Shown piece by piece: positions 1 to 11,004 of a stretch of DNA of 64,000 bases. The number at the start of each line of letters is the position of its first letter. The stretch's first letter is position 1. The notes under the pieces were generated by a model, which was not told where the DNA came from, made no database searches, and saw only the letters and a program-made list of their open reading frames with translations. The DNA is taken from the NCBI GenBank assembly GCA_032622095.1, contig CP136065.1:204736618-204800617 (forward strand), given 5' to 3'. A program made the position numbers and the translations under genes. Origin of the DNA: Siphonodentalium dalli (lineage: Eukaryota; Mollusca; Scaphopoda; Gadilida; Siphonodentaliidae).

Positions 1-380
1 GAATTCAGTTCTTTCTAATTTCGGGTGTAGATTATATTTTTATTTATACATGCACATGGGTAATTTCCGTATTTATCAACGGATTCGAGCCATTGAAGTC
101 TCAAACCACAACCGCGGATTCCAATTATACACTTAGTACATTTCGTTTTTGTCAAAAGCTGAAGTTTAATGAAATAAAAAAAATGCGATATATAGTATCG
201 GCTTATTTTGCGATGTGTCACATGATTACGTAACTTACCCACATGCCAGACAGCAGACTGCGGCGACATAATCTTTGATCTACCGCCGACGGACTGGGCC
301 TGGTAAAGCTATTTTTAACATGGTGTAATGTAATTAGCCTGTCACACAGACTTCTTTTTTAATGGAGCGAGAACGAAATG

Positions 381-830
381 AGGCTGGGTGTGGGTGCGGA
401 CAGACTTATTATACCAAAGGCTCGCGCGGCTGCCCAGAATGCTTCACTCCGAAACCGCTATATCGTGAAATATTTAGTCAACCTATATGAATATCTTTAT
501 TGGATATTATAGAGCTATATTCTCCCGACATATAGCCGTTTTCGAATCGAAAATATATCCACGGGAACTTTGATTTCTTATCAATTTACCAGACCCGGGT
601 GTGGGTGCGGTTCGGATATTCACAGTCCTCGGCAAACTATTTAATACTTATACACAAGGCTCGCGTGGCTGTCAGAACGTTTCACTTTGAAACCGTTATA
701 TCTTGAAATATTAAGTCACAGCATATGATTCTATTTATTGTATATTATAGAGCTATATTATCCCGACATATAGCCGTTTTCCAATCGAAAATATATGCAC
801 GGGAACTTTGATTTATTTTCAATTTACCAG
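381..830 (+). repeat. ~238-bp tandem repeat, units 1 and 2
   Basis: Two consecutive units begin with a GGGTGTGGGTGCGG block and end with CAATTTACCAG. The first is shortened to about 210 bp; the second is about 238 bp. Units 3 and 4 lie at 3458-3762 in the same phase, so the array was continuous before the CACTA-like element at 831-3457 entered it. No coding potential is seen. Confidence 0.85.
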
Positions 831-839
831 CCCTTACAT

Positions 840-1200
840 TTCCCAAGTGTGTTATAAGTGTCAAATAAGTGTAGGAAAATTTTTCCTCTAAGTGTGCACT
901 TACATCAAGTGTACAAGTCCAACAGTGGAAGTAAGTGTAGTGCAAGTGTAACATAAGTGTACCGTAAGTGTACGTTCCAACTATGTAAATGAGGTGAGTG
1001 TCATATAAGTGTATGATTCTAAAGAGTGGTATAAGTGTATGTTGGCAAGTGTAATATAAGTGTATAATAATTGCAAGTGTTTTATAAGTGTAAGTTCTGA
1101 ATGGGGTTGTAAGTGTATTGTAAGTGTACAATGGTGATTGTGATGCAAGTGTATTATATAAGTGTATAGTACATGTATCAGTAAAATAAGTGTATATCAT
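840..1200 (+). repeat. Left subterminal AAGTGTA array of the CACTA-like element
   Basis: TAAGTGTA and close variants recur every 10-25 bp on the plus strand across this interval, with unrelated spacers, so this is a motif cluster and not a plain tandem repeat. In CACTA elements such clusters bind the transposase. The reading frame open across it on the minus strand comes from the motif and is not a gene. Confidence 0.75.
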
Positions 1201-1481
1201 AGATGGGCATGCACATATTAAATTTCACTATCAAAGATGGCAATTGATGCATTAATCAACGGAATCACATTCACAATGGTTTAGACTGATAAAATACTTT
1301 ATTATATTATATTAATAATGTTTTAATATATAAATCATCTATCAATTAGGTTCCTTGGCTCAATAAATATATTTCATAAATCTGGTGCTGATATGCGAAG
1401 TTTGAATGAGCTGAAGTATCTTCAAGCTTGTCTCTTCCCGTTAGTCTTTACTCCACTTATGTCATGATGTCCATGTCATAT

Positions 1482-1730
1482 TCAGTACCATGTCCCATTT
1501 AAAGCATGCAGTGCCTGCTGTGGGATGTTTAGTTTAGCACGGAGAGTGAGAGAAATTAGCAAATGTTGGCATGACCGATTCCAGTTTTGTTTTGCCAAAA
1601 AAGCTGTAAGCAAGTCATTTTTTTCTTCTTCTGATGTCACATTGTCTCTGAGATGATCCAAATTCCAATGTGCTCTGTGTGCCCAGTCTACCCCTCCACC
1701 AAAATTAGTTTTGTCTGGTATCACAAGCAT
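1482..1730 (-). CDS. Unrecognised small open frame inside the CACTA-like element
   Basis: An 82-residue frame with mixed, non-repetitive composition: DKTNFGGGVDWAHRAHW near the start, then an acidic/basic stretch EEEKNDLL, then a Leu-rich C-terminal half. It is bounded by an in-frame stop upstream and no clear splice sites were found. The codon mix looks more protein-like than the neighbouring frames, but I do not recognise a family. It may be a captured exon or chance. Confidence 0.2.
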   Translation of the reverse strand: MLVIPDKTNFGGGVDWAHRAHWNLDHLRDNVTSEEEKNDLLTAFLAKQNWNRSCQHLLISLTLRAKLNIPQQALHALNGTWY

Positions 1731-3077
1731 TTGGACAAGACGTCAATATGATTGAAATTGAATCCGTGATCAGTCCTCTTGGCGAGTCTTGCCAACATTG
1801 GGCAACAATGAAACATGCGAGAGATCAATCACTGAATCAGCTGGACGACAGCCATCACTCTCCGATTGAGAATTATCACTTGTAAATAAATGTATGTTGT
1901 ATATCTGAATTTAGCGCATGTTTCCATCGGTTATAATCTGTATGCATCCAGTGTGACTTTATTGTTGACATTTAATTTCTCAATGTCATCGTGTCATTGT
2001 AGGATCAACGGAACAAACTTCGCCTATTTGCGTAATTATTTGCCGAATTCAGCCTCCTACCACCTGTTCTATCTCTAGTGTGTTTAGTTCCTTTCTTCTT
2101 TTTGCCAAATTGTTGAATTGTTTTGGCTTTTCTCGTAAATGAAAGCTGTTGTCAAATAAAATGCAGATGAAATTTAAATTTGATTTATTGACCGCCGAAT
2201 GACCGGAATGTGGTCTGCGCATGCGCATGTAGTCACCGTCACAGTCACGTGTTAGCTTTTAGCCAATTGTATGCTCAGTTCTAGGATATCACTTGATTTA
2301 GACAGGGATTTCCCTATAAAATGATGACATCAGAGGACAATGTTTACACACAGCGATATGGGATTAAATTCCCCATACACGAACACGTGGGCAGAAAGCC
2401 CCAAGCATTTACTTTGGGAGATTTACAGTGGGTCGATAATCACACGTATATACAGTTAAACTTTGTTATTTTTGATACATTTTACGTTAAATTAAAAACA
2501 GATAGCAGGTACATATACGTACTTCTCCGAGAATGTTAAAAACAATTTTTATCTGTTCATCATTAGGCCTATTTTATTGTCACGAAATTACGCTAACTAT
2601 TGAAGTTTTGCCATAAAAAAACCCCGATAAAAATAATTCTATTTGGGAGTATTGCACGTCAAAATTACGGGTTTAGAAACGATTTTTATTATACTTAATT
2701 CTGATCTGCGTCGTCAAACTACTATCATACAACATTTCTATATTCGTAATGGCCATTTTTTGACTGCAGGGTGTTTGGAAACACAATCATTGAAGCTTTC
2801 ATATACGCCAATTTCAATATACGTGATGGCGACCAATTTTCATTGTTTCTATGACAAACATTTTGCAGTTCATAAATTGTAGATATACATACTCATATAT
2901 CTTTATTTTAGCACAAAAGATTCATAAAATTTATTACTATCGGAATATAAATAACAGAAAAACGAAATACCTGTAATTTCAAAATTGAAAAAGTTCATAT
3001 TTAATATAAGACGGCAATTATATAGTACAAATGTGCGAGGCTCTGAGCAGAATTCCTGAACATATCCATATCAAAGT
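1731..3077. other. Interior of the CACTA-like element, no gene recognised
   Basis: A+T-rich sequence with only short open frames and no transposase motif. A 45-codon frame begins near 1755 but has no supporting signal. Confidence 0.4.
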
Positions 3078-3457
3078 TTGATAAGTGTGGTATAAGTGTT
3101 GATAAATTTTTCCAAAGTTCCATAAGTGTACCTTTAAGTGTGGGGCAGTGTTCCCAAAACATTTAAAAAGTATAAGTATCATCAGTGTGTCATAAGTGTA
3201 GAGAGAACTTTTCAAAGTACCATAAGTGTAGCTGTAAGTGTGGGCAGCATGCCCAAAGATTTTCAAAGTCTCAAAAGTGTAGAGCAAGTGTACACTTATT
3301 ACAACACTTACACTACACTTACGAAATAAGTGTACATTTCGAAAAAAGTGAGTGTGGTACAAGTGTACTGAATTAAAAAACAAAATCTTCAAGTGTACTA
3401 TAAGTGTATACCTGAACTACACTTACAATGAAAGTGTACACTTAGAAAATATAAGTG
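3078..3457. repeat. Right subterminal AAGTGTA array of the CACTA-like element
   Basis: The same AAGTGTA motif recurs on the plus strand from about 3078 to 3290, then also as its complement TACACTTA up to the terminus, so orientation becomes mixed close to the end. Overlapping open frames here are produced by the motif. Confidence 0.75.
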
Positions 3458-3762
3458 AGACCTGGGTGTGGGTGCGGTTCGGATATTCAGTCATCGGCAA
3501 ACTATTTAATACTTCTTATACACAAGGCTCGCGTGGCTGTCAGAACGTTTCACTTTGAAACCGTTATATCTTGAAATATTAAGTCACAGCATATGATTCT
3601 ATTTATTGGATATTATAGAGCTATATTCTCCCGACATATAGCCGTTTTCCAATCGAAAATATATCCACGGGAACTTTGATTTATTATCAATTTACCAGAC
3701 CTGGGTGTCGGTGCGGTTCGGATATTCAGTCATCGGCAAACTATTTAATACTTCTTATACTG
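3458..3762 (+). repeat. ~238-bp tandem repeat, units 3 and 4 (partial)
   Basis: Unit 3 runs from 3458 to about 3696 and closely matches unit 2. Unit 4 stops after about 60 bp at 3762, where unrelated sequence begins. The phase is preserved across the transposon. Confidence 0.85.
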
Positions 3763-4279
3763 GCACGGTATATTTGTTTGGTTCCTATTTTGTCTGTTCA
3801 TAGATGCCGACCAAAATATTATAGCTGAGTTTAGGCGGAGAAAACTCAGAAAATTTTCGGAAGATTAGATTGCTACCAGTTACCATAACTAAAAAGAGTG
3901 TCTTGCTACCTGTCTTCCTTTTTAAATGTAAGTTAGGTTTTAAAACTTTTAATTTCGTTTATTTATCATTTCAGATTAAGGTTTTTTTTTTAAATCATAA
4001 AAATTAAATTAATTTTTTTTTAAAGTTAAACTTTTAATTTAAAATTATAAACTTGCAATGAAAAAGACAGTTTTATGGTGTATATTAGGCTGGACTGAGG
4101 ATCTAAAAATGTAAAAAAAATTAAAAATTAAATTTTAAAATTAAAAAAATTAAATTTTAAAATTAAAAAAATTAAATTTTAAACGTGATATACATTGCTT
4201 ATGAAGACATATCTAAGCAGCTGACTGCAAATTAATTAGTATAACAAGCCTTAAAGGGTAAACATACGAGCTGTGTTGT
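3763..4279. other. A+T-rich stretch, nothing recognised
   Basis: Contains runs of T and repeated AAATTTTAAAATTAAAAAAATT words around 3950-4185. No coding frame or transposon end is visible. Confidence 0.4.
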
Positions 4280-4376
4280 CACTGGGATTACCGGCACCGG
4301 CCGTCAGCGTTAGTTAATTAGACAGCGCTGTCTAATTAACTAACGCTAGTGGCCGGCGGTATGCAATAACCCAGTG
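4280..4376. repeat. Foldback palindrome with perfect 21-bp core arms
   Basis: Arms 4306-4326 and 4327-4347 are perfect reverse complements with no spacer, centred on GACAGC/GCTGTC. The pairing continues imperfectly outwards through GGCCGG to CACTGGG at 4280 and CCCAGTG at 4370-4376. The structure would extrude as a hairpin of about 97 nt. Probably a small foldback MITE. Confidence 0.75.
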
Positions 4377-4500
4377 CGGTTCAGATGGCTCTGGATTTAG
4401 TCACAGTTAACTCGACATGCCTGTTATGACAAGCTTTAAAGCAGGATAATTTAGACATTTTATTACATTCTTCATTTAACATACTTCTGCTTGTCTGCAG

Positions 4501-5764
4501 CTTGTTTCCCTAAAAGCTTTGTGCAAGGGTCTGAAGATAAAGCAAAGTGGTAGGAAGTCGGACTGCATAATAAGGATAAGAGAGAAATTGAAAGACAGAA
4601 AATCCTTCAACAAAGTGCTAGAGAAAATATGGGAGCTTCGGGTGAGAATACATGATATTAAAGTGTCCATGGCACTGTTACTTAAATTGAACATGATGAC
4701 ACACTTCAATCCTTAACACAAGCATGTGGTTCTATGTTTATTACACACCTAACCATCCATTTTTCTACTTTAAATGGCTTTGGTCTGAAGATTTTCCATG
4801 CATTGCTTTAAAAGAAAGCTTTCATTGTTGTTTGTTTAACTTGCGTTGTCAATTTTGAAGTAATTTAAGATGTGTAATCCATATTACATATGGATAATCC
4901 ATATTACATATGGATTTAAAATTATTAAATTTCAAAAAATGCATTTCCTTGACTTGTATAATTTCTCGATAATGTTCAGAATGACGTCATTCTGAGTATC
5001 AACTCTTACCCAAAAGACAAATGTGGATAAGCACTACTTAGCAACAAAAGTTTATGAAGAAAAGATTATTATGGGTTTTTAAATATATTTCAGGTGGCTG
5101 GCTGACATGTACATGCCCACATGGAGTAATATATGGTCTGAAATTCTTTCTGGGGATGAAAGTTCCCGTGACCATATAGACCTAATTAAGTCCTTCAGAT
5201 ATCAGCCCAACATCATTATAAGTGACATGCCACATATGCTTGTTCGCCATGCTCAAAAGCAATATAAAGATATGTTCGCTCCACATGAAGGTCGATTCTT
5301 CGAAGGTACAGCAGGCTACAGACAAAAATATTGAACTGGCCAAACAAGGAAGGCTGAAATTGGATCTTGGGTGGTTGACTTCATCAAAGTACAAAGAAAC
5401 AAATGCTGACCATACATATACCTCTGAGCATCCAGTGACTGCTTCAAATGAAAAATACTTTGCATTCGATGTCTTCCACCAAAATAATTTGAGTAACAAG
5501 AAGGAAATATTACGACATTTGGGATTGGTGGCGCAGTATGCAGGGCTAGTAAATACTCAGGCTTGCGAACAGTTGCATAGCGAAATAGGGAAGAATCATT
5601 TCTACTTGGACAGCATGGGTCCATCAAACCACGTATTCATGCTGAGGTTCCTTGTTCATCAACACAACTTGGATATTAACAACAAATACATGATAGCGAT
5701 GAAAACAAAATGTTCAGGAAAAATGACTTTTGGGAAGGCCTTTGCTGAATCAGTATATGGGTGA
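4501..5764 (+). pseudogene. SAP + KDZ-transposase-like (HMGXB3-type) gene, frameshifted
   Basis: Exon 4501-4641 follows a CTTGTCTGCAG acceptor and encodes a SAP-like motif, LCKGLKIKQSGRKSDCIIRI, then FNKVLEKIW. Exon 5094-5760 follows a TTTCAG acceptor and carries, in three alternating frames, GWLTCTCPHGVIYGLKFF, then QPNIIISDMPHML and APHEGRFFE, then NTQACEQLHSEIGKNHFYL. This order resembles the C-terminal region of KDZ transposase-derived proteins such as HMGXB3 (from memory). Three single-base shifts are needed: near 4631 in a G run, near 5150 in a G run, and near 5305. The exon ends at a GTGAGT donor (5761), or the frame stops at TGA 5762-5764. Upstream exons were not found. Decayed copy or sequence error are both possible. 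Confidence 0.65.
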
Positions 5765-6500
5765 GTGTCAATTTATAGCAATGAAACAATGATTTCATGA
5801 ATAATCCATATACATTACAACTTAATTTACAAAACATGGTCTCTTTTTTGCTGCTTGAAGTTATCAACTGAGACACATCAGCTTCGAGGTTGAATATAAT
5901 TTTTATGAAGGCCACAAATGTCTGATCATGTTTCTGTTGATAGACCAGAATAACAAATGTTATTAATTGACCTCTTTATCATCATGATTATTAGATTTGT
6001 ATGTTAACTGTCAATTAAATTCTTGCTGGAGATGGAACATATAATTCGGTCTAAGTCCCTTCCCACATACTGTTATACTCTCAACATTTAAATTAATTGG
6101 ACTATAGTGGAACCACACATTTAATCTTGCAAAATTTATGCTGATTGAACGAACGACTTTTAAAACTAAATTTTACTTCAGTTGGTGATAAACTTTTGTG
6201 ACTATAATTAGGCTACAATATTCCACATTAAGAATATAAAGTGAGATTGTGACATGAATTGTACCCCATGTTAAACAAAAATCAAAGTGATCGATAAATG
6301 ATTGATCAGGGAGTATAAGCAAACTTGCTATGGAGGTCCTAGATTAAGAGCCTTTGGAGTTTGTTTTTTATTTTCAAGAAATGTTAACATATATTCCATT
6401 ACACAGCTCTTGTACTCAAAAGTTGTGTTCTTTTTCTTTATTTGAATTATTTGACATAAGAACATATTTTATCGCTTTCACTTTCCTCAAATTTTTGTAG
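5765..6500. other. Non-coding stretch, probably intronic or intergenic
   Basis: A+T-rich with short open frames only. No transposon end was recognised. Confidence 0.4.
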
Positions 6501-6566
6501 GCAAACGATCAGAAGAAATGAGTCAGGCATCGAGCTCACCCTCTGTTCTAGTTGATACAGAATCAG
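6501..6566 (+). CDS. Small symmetric phase-1 exon upstream of the macro exon
   Basis: A 66-nt exon between TTTTTGTAG and GTAAAT, entered and left in phase 1. It encodes KRSEEMSQASSSPSVLVDTE, a Ser/Glu-rich linker. The next exon (7872-7946) has the same phase and a similar SExxxQASSxxVLV pattern, so the two may be duplicated linker exons leading into the macro-domain exon at 8862. Too short to identify alone. Confidence 0.45.
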
Positions 6567-6917
6567 GTAAATATCCATAAAAGGTATCGAAAATATTTGA
6601 TGATTATCGAAAATAAAACAAGATACAAAAAGTTGTCCTGATATCAGCATCAATTAAAAAAATATTCAATGCCATGGCCAATGTTTGACAGGTAATTTAT
6701 TTCGATATCTCGTCACTTATATACTCACCTTTTATGCAATGTATTTTTTTTTCACCATTATGTTGGAAAATATTTCTTAAATTGTCAATATGTTCCATGC
6801 ATTATCCAAACTTATATTTTTTAAATTTTGTTCAGTGATTTTCCAAATATTTTCAGATAGAATAAAAGGACATAACAAATTAAATGATATTATATATTTG
6901 AAAAAATCTCGGATTAA

Positions 6918-7411
6918 AGGTACGGTTGGCCTTGGCGGTGGGTATCCTGTGAAAATATTTCCACCCGTCAAAAACCGCCACAAACAGAAAGAACAACAAA
7001 ATGTATACAGACTTTGTCCGTATACAAATAAGATATATTGCATAAACAGTATGTTATTGTCATATTTTCGACCATTGTTATGTAAACAAAAGCATAAAAA
7101 GTTACTTTTCTGGTGTTTGTTTATATTATGATGGTAAACATAAAGAGCGTTCTTTGTGGATGAATTCCTGATATGGAACGAATAAAGAGCGTTTATGCCA
7201 TTTGTGTGTGATTAGCCAGCAGCATTGTGTTGTCTTTTGTAACACAATCAGGCTCTTGCTTAGGTAAAATATAGTAAATCTTTATGATAACATGCTGTTT
7301 ACGCGATGGTCATGGTATATATGAACGAAACTGTATGCATTTTAATGTTTTTTTGTTTACGGTGATTGGAACAAATATGAATATTTTCGACAACTAAGGC
7401 CTCACGTGCCT
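6918..7411. mobile_element. TTAA-flanked piggyBac-type MITE
   Basis: TTAA flanks both sides (6914-6917 and 7412-7415). The ends read AGGTACGG and, on the reverse complement, AGGCACGT. A longer relative lies at 54985-55786 with shared interior words such as ATAAACAGTATGTTATTGT and TAAACATAAAGAGCGT. Exact TTAA duplication is the piggyBac signature. No transposase present. Confidence 0.65.
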
Positions 7412-7871
7412 TTAAAATTAAAAAAATATATTGGTATATTTGGGTTAGTGACAAACAGTTGTGAGGAATCGGTGATACAACTCCGTTGCTACACTAAAAT
7501 ACGAAGTTAAGGAAGGCTGGATACGACTGAAATTTGTTCTGGAAATTGGTAATAGCAAACATATTTAAAATCGCAATTAGTGGGAAGCAATTACCCCACA
7601 TTCCCCCTGGAAAATATCCCTGTAAGGAATATATATTTGGACACTATGCTGATAAACTAAAAACAACTTGAGCACAATTCGACTCTGAAAAAGTTAATCA
7701 GTTATGTCTGCTTTTTGGGCTGTTTTAAAATCTACTGCTTCACTTGCCATAATAAATTAATTTGTTACTTTTCTCTGAATGGACTCTACCAATATAAAAA
7801 TATATTTTAAAAAATTAATGGTTTTGAAACGAGATGTTTTATCAGTTGTTACTTTCTTCTATCTTTTGAAG

Positions 7872-7946
7872 GCTACAATTCAGAACAGAAAAATCAAGCA
7901 TCAAGTACAGTATTAGTTCCACCTGTTCCAGACAGTATAAAACCAG
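7872..7946 (+). CDS. Second symmetric phase-1 linker exon
   Basis: A 75-nt exon between TTTTGAAG and GTACAT, phase 1 at both ends, encoding a Ser/Pro-rich linker with QKNQASSTVLVPPVPDS. Its phase and wording match the exon at 6501-6566, and its final G joins in frame to the macro exon at 8862 as a Glu codon. Confidence 0.45.
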
Positions 7947-8227
7947 GTACATAAAAATACTTAAAGACAATGAAACATTTCCAATACTCACAAGATCATC
8001 CTAGCTGAATTTAGAGTATCTTCTTATATGAAACATATGTGCCATATGAATACGTGTACATTTTGATCAGCATAGGGATTCGGTATAGGTTTATAGTGCA
8101 TCACATTTCATGGAAAATTATTACCAAGTATCACACTTTTGTTTATACTGGCTCATTGCGATAAATCCATCTATTTAAGTTTACTACTAACTACAATGTA
8201 TCTTACTCATTAATTTTTATCTATTAA

Positions 8228-8400
8228 CCCTTGCATGACTGGAGCATCCTGAAATTATGTGAAAACCCTGTAGATATGCATTCTATTATATATCTGATAT
8301 ATAAGAAAATACATTGGCATAACAATATTTACTTTGACCTTGTGAGCCAGAAAATTCTCTTTTCATATGAGAGTCCCAAAATGCAGCTCCAGTCATGATA
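8228..8400. mobile_element. Decayed TTAA-type foldback MITE
   Basis: Begins after TTAA (8224-8227) with CCCTTGCATGACTGGAGC and ends with the inverted match GCTCCAGTCATG near 8396. The right TTAA has decayed. The interior carries a degenerate form of the palindromic core seen at 42341-42421, 50269-50342 and 58641-58798. Confidence 0.5.
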
Positions 8401-8861
8401 ATTTATAATGATTATTAAATTGTACCCTTGGCCAGTCGACAGGCCATGATAATCTTACCTTCCATGTAACATGTTTGAGTCTCTCTCATCTTTGGTCTTG
8501 ATTGCAACAGGCCCATTCCAACAATAGAGAATGAGTACATATTAGCATGTGATCTGAGTCAAATAAATGCCAAAATTAGCCTTTTCAATCAAGATTCAGT
8601 CACTCATCACAGTAATGTAGTCAAATTTCTGCATTCCTTAATGAGTTTCTGTCACCGATACTTATACTGGTGATCTATTCAGGGATACGACCCTAGATAA
8701 GCAAATTGGTTATGGCCAGATCCCTGAATTATTTAAACCATAAAAACTATATGATAGCAGTTATTCAATTCAATTTATGAACATAACCTGAATGTTTTAG
8801 ACCAATAAAGTATCTTTTGTGAGCAGTTTTGTTTTTGAGTTGCACTGAATGCTTTTTTCAG

Positions 8862-9014
8862 AACATCCAAATTCTATTTTGACGAGTGGTCAAGCAGCTC
8901 TGTCAACAGACGATCTTAATAAAAAGATAATAATATGGAAAGGAGACATAACAAAACTCAAGATTGATCCAATAGTAAATGCTGCCAAAAATTCCCTTTT
9001 GGGTGGAGGTGGTG
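8862..9014 (+). CDS. Macro-domain exon (N-terminal part of an ADP-ribose-binding domain)
   Basis: The exon follows a polypyrimidine tract and CAG and ends at a GTAAGT donor (9015), phase 1 on both sides. It encodes [20 protein letters not shown] followed by [13 protein letters not shown]. This is the start of a macro domain: the first strand, the GDIT turn, the VNAAN-type motif (here VNAAK) and the glycine loop that contacts ADP-ribose. The following part, normally beginning DGAIHRAAG-like, was not found in the window, so the gene is either split by later insertions or incomplete. Macro domains bind or hydrolyse ADP-ribose derivatives. The replacement of the usual second Asn by Lys in VNAAN is notable. 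The family call is secure; the function is not. Confidence 0.75.
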
Positions 9015-9621
9015 GTAAGTATTGTTATTATTCACTTACACAGGCCTCGGCTCACAAGGCGACTCGGGCGAGATTTTCGCAATCTCGCCTTACTGTCGCT
9101 GACTTCGCCCTATCGTCGCTCTAAGGCGAAATCGAAGTTGCCTTCAATTTTAGGAGAATTTTTTTCTTTTTTTTCTTAATTTTTTTCCCCCAGACATGTC
9201 TGTGTATAGATGAATTGTGGCGGCCATCCCAAAAAGAAACAGACGATGCAGAGACAAAGACCCAAGTGTTTAAAATAAAAAATAAAATATGACCTATTGT
9301 ACATGTTTTGTGTTGTTATTGAGTCGCCTTTGTTCCCTTTGCGGTAATGAATGTTAATCACGAATGTTTTGACACGCTGAAAACACGATGAGATGTTCGC
9401 ATCTGTGTTGTTACTGATCATCGTGAGTGTCACAAATAAATGTTTTAATTAACATTTATCAGCTCCACGAAGGGTGATTGAGATGCGTGTTTATATTACT
9501 AAAACAATAACCCTTTGATGTCCGATGTTCACGACAACCCAACATATGTTGCTGTAAGCCTGTCAAGCAGTATATAGCCACTGAATTGATAGCAGATTTC
9601 ATTATTCCTTGATCATTCAAG

Positions 9622-10710
9622 ATGTCTCTCACATCTTGGTTGTCGACACAATCCCCGTCTTCTAAACGGAAACGTAATACTAGTGATACACCTGTTACAC
9701 CTTCTAAAAAGTACTGCAAAAAACTTGCTCAAACTGCGTTCGATTGGTATGTCTTAGATGACAACAAAAAGTGGCATTGTTCCGTCTGCAGGGCTGCCAA
9801 GCTCGACACAGCATATTCTCGAGGTCATGAGACCCCGGCGAAAACAACAAACCACACTCGACATGACACTTGTAAGTATAAATATATTTTATTTACTTTT
9901 TTTAATTCTTTTTAACAACATTCATACGATTTAATTTTATAATAAGTTATAATTTAAAAAAAAAATTTCGATCGTGGTTTTTGTTTCATCAACATGGCGA
10001 AATATGGTCATGAAACTTGACATGTATGGATTAGAGTTATATCCCATAGTTCTGTTCGGAGCACCGAGTAGAATACAGTCAAACCGGAGTATTAATATCC
10101 GGGTACTTAGAATGCCGTGAATATAGGAAGGACAACTCTATCTTCTCAGTAACGGCTATTTCGTTGTATTTTTGAAGACACATTCTCTGTTGACATTAAA
10201 ATTAACTAAGTTAGCATGCGCCAAATTAGGGATAGCTATTGATTACTTATTATAGTGACTTAATCCCGACTACTATGGCTCCCTGTTGACTAAATTAATT
10301 AGTCACCATTGTATCACTGCTCATTCAGTGGAAGTTTTATTACTTAATCGGATTATCCGTGGCCCAGTTATTCGTTAGTTTCTATTGTTTCGTCCCAGCA
10401 ATATTATATGGGGGCTGTATTGGTTTATCTTTATTGTGCAGCTGTTCATTAGTCCCTTTTGTTGTTTCCAGCCGATGCCCACATTACAGCTGTCACCAAA
10501 AGTAAGCTAGCAAAACAACAACTGTTGATTAAATTGATAGAACAGAAAATCTCCAAAGACGAAGAGCACATCCTGACGTACCAGAAATCTGCCTACCTCA
10601 TCGCCATTCGGGAATTTCCAAAAGAAGAATTCGCACACATCGACTTAGTTGGTTCATTGGGTGTTGAGACAATAGAAGCTTCACGTCTGACATACAAAAG
10701 TGACAAATAG
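9622..10710 (+). pseudogene. Zinc-finger hAT-derived gene (ZNF862/KIAA1586-like), truncated
   Basis: Exon 1 (9622-9871) starts at an ATG and encodes a basic Ser/Thr-rich leader, then FDWYVLDDNKKWHCSVC and a spaced His pair (HTRHD), a TTF/BED-like zinc finger. It ends at a GTAAGT donor in phase 1. Exon 2 (10472-10710), after GTTTCCAG, joins in frame as RHDTSDAHITAVTKSKL and continues with a helical region containing TYQKSAYLIAIREFPKEEF, comparable to the start of the hAT-like region in ZNF862/KIAA1586 relatives (from memory). It ends at TAG where the 3' end of LINE A begins, so the catalytic and dimerisation parts are missing. A CAGGCCTCGGC-like terminus near 9042 might be the hAT left end; no matching right end was seen. 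Confidence 0.6.
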
Positions 10711-11004
10711 TGGAGAACTTTGTGTCTCCGGGATGCAGGATCGATAACTCTATCGCACATTTCTCGAGGGGAGTTGGGTGGGTAATTTATATTACCCTAT
10801 TCTTTGTTTGTCCGGTCCTCGCTCCAACCCTGTGATATTGCAGATTCGTCTGTTTTTATTCGGAGCGGAGATGGGTACGGTGCTGGCAGGTCGCCAGCTT
10901 TGCATTCGTTTTCTTGTTATAATCTGTACCTTTCTGTAACTTTTCTGTAATCTGTATCCATGTATTATTTTGTATCGTCGAATAAAAGTTTATTTAAAAA
11001 AAAA
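10711..11004 (+). mobile_element. LINE A: 5'-truncated copy of the U2-targeting LINE
   Basis: Matches the 3' untranslated end of LINE B (20080-20396): both share AACTTTGTGTCTCCGGGATG, CCTCGCTCCAACCCTGTGAT and TACGGTGCTGGCAGG, then an AATAAA-type signal and an A tract. Its 5' end abuts the truncated hAT-like exon rather than U2 sequence, so a rearrangement has occurred on that side. Its 3' end is joined directly to U2 snRNA sequence. Confidence 0.8.

Larger units (their letters stand above)
831..3457. mobile_element. CACTA-like DNA transposon, non-autonomous
   Basis: The left end reads CCCTTACATTTCCCAAGTGT; the reverse complement of the right end reads CACTTATATTTTCTAAGTGT, matching at 16 of 20 positions. 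The dinucleotide AG flanks both ends (829-830 and 3458-3459) and is present once in intact units of the surrounding tandem repeat, which gives a 2-bp target duplication. Both subterminal regions are crowded with AAGTGTA motifs, as is usual in CACTA elements. No transposase is recognisable inside. CACTT termini, a 2-3 bp duplication and subterminal repeats are known CACTA/CMC traits; the superfamily call is inference. Confidence 0.7.

Noticed and set aside
745-1200. 151-codon minus-strand frame rich in Tyr/Thr/His
   Set aside because: Produced by the AAGTGTA motif cluster of the CACTA-like element.
5182-5627. Two ~104-codon minus-strand frames
   Set aside because: Antisense shadows of the KDZ-like exon, which is supported by splice sites and motifs.
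9176-9433. 85-codon minus-strand frame between the macro exon and the hAT-like gene
   Set aside because: No recognisable domain, no splice sites; overlaps low-complexity T-rich sequence.
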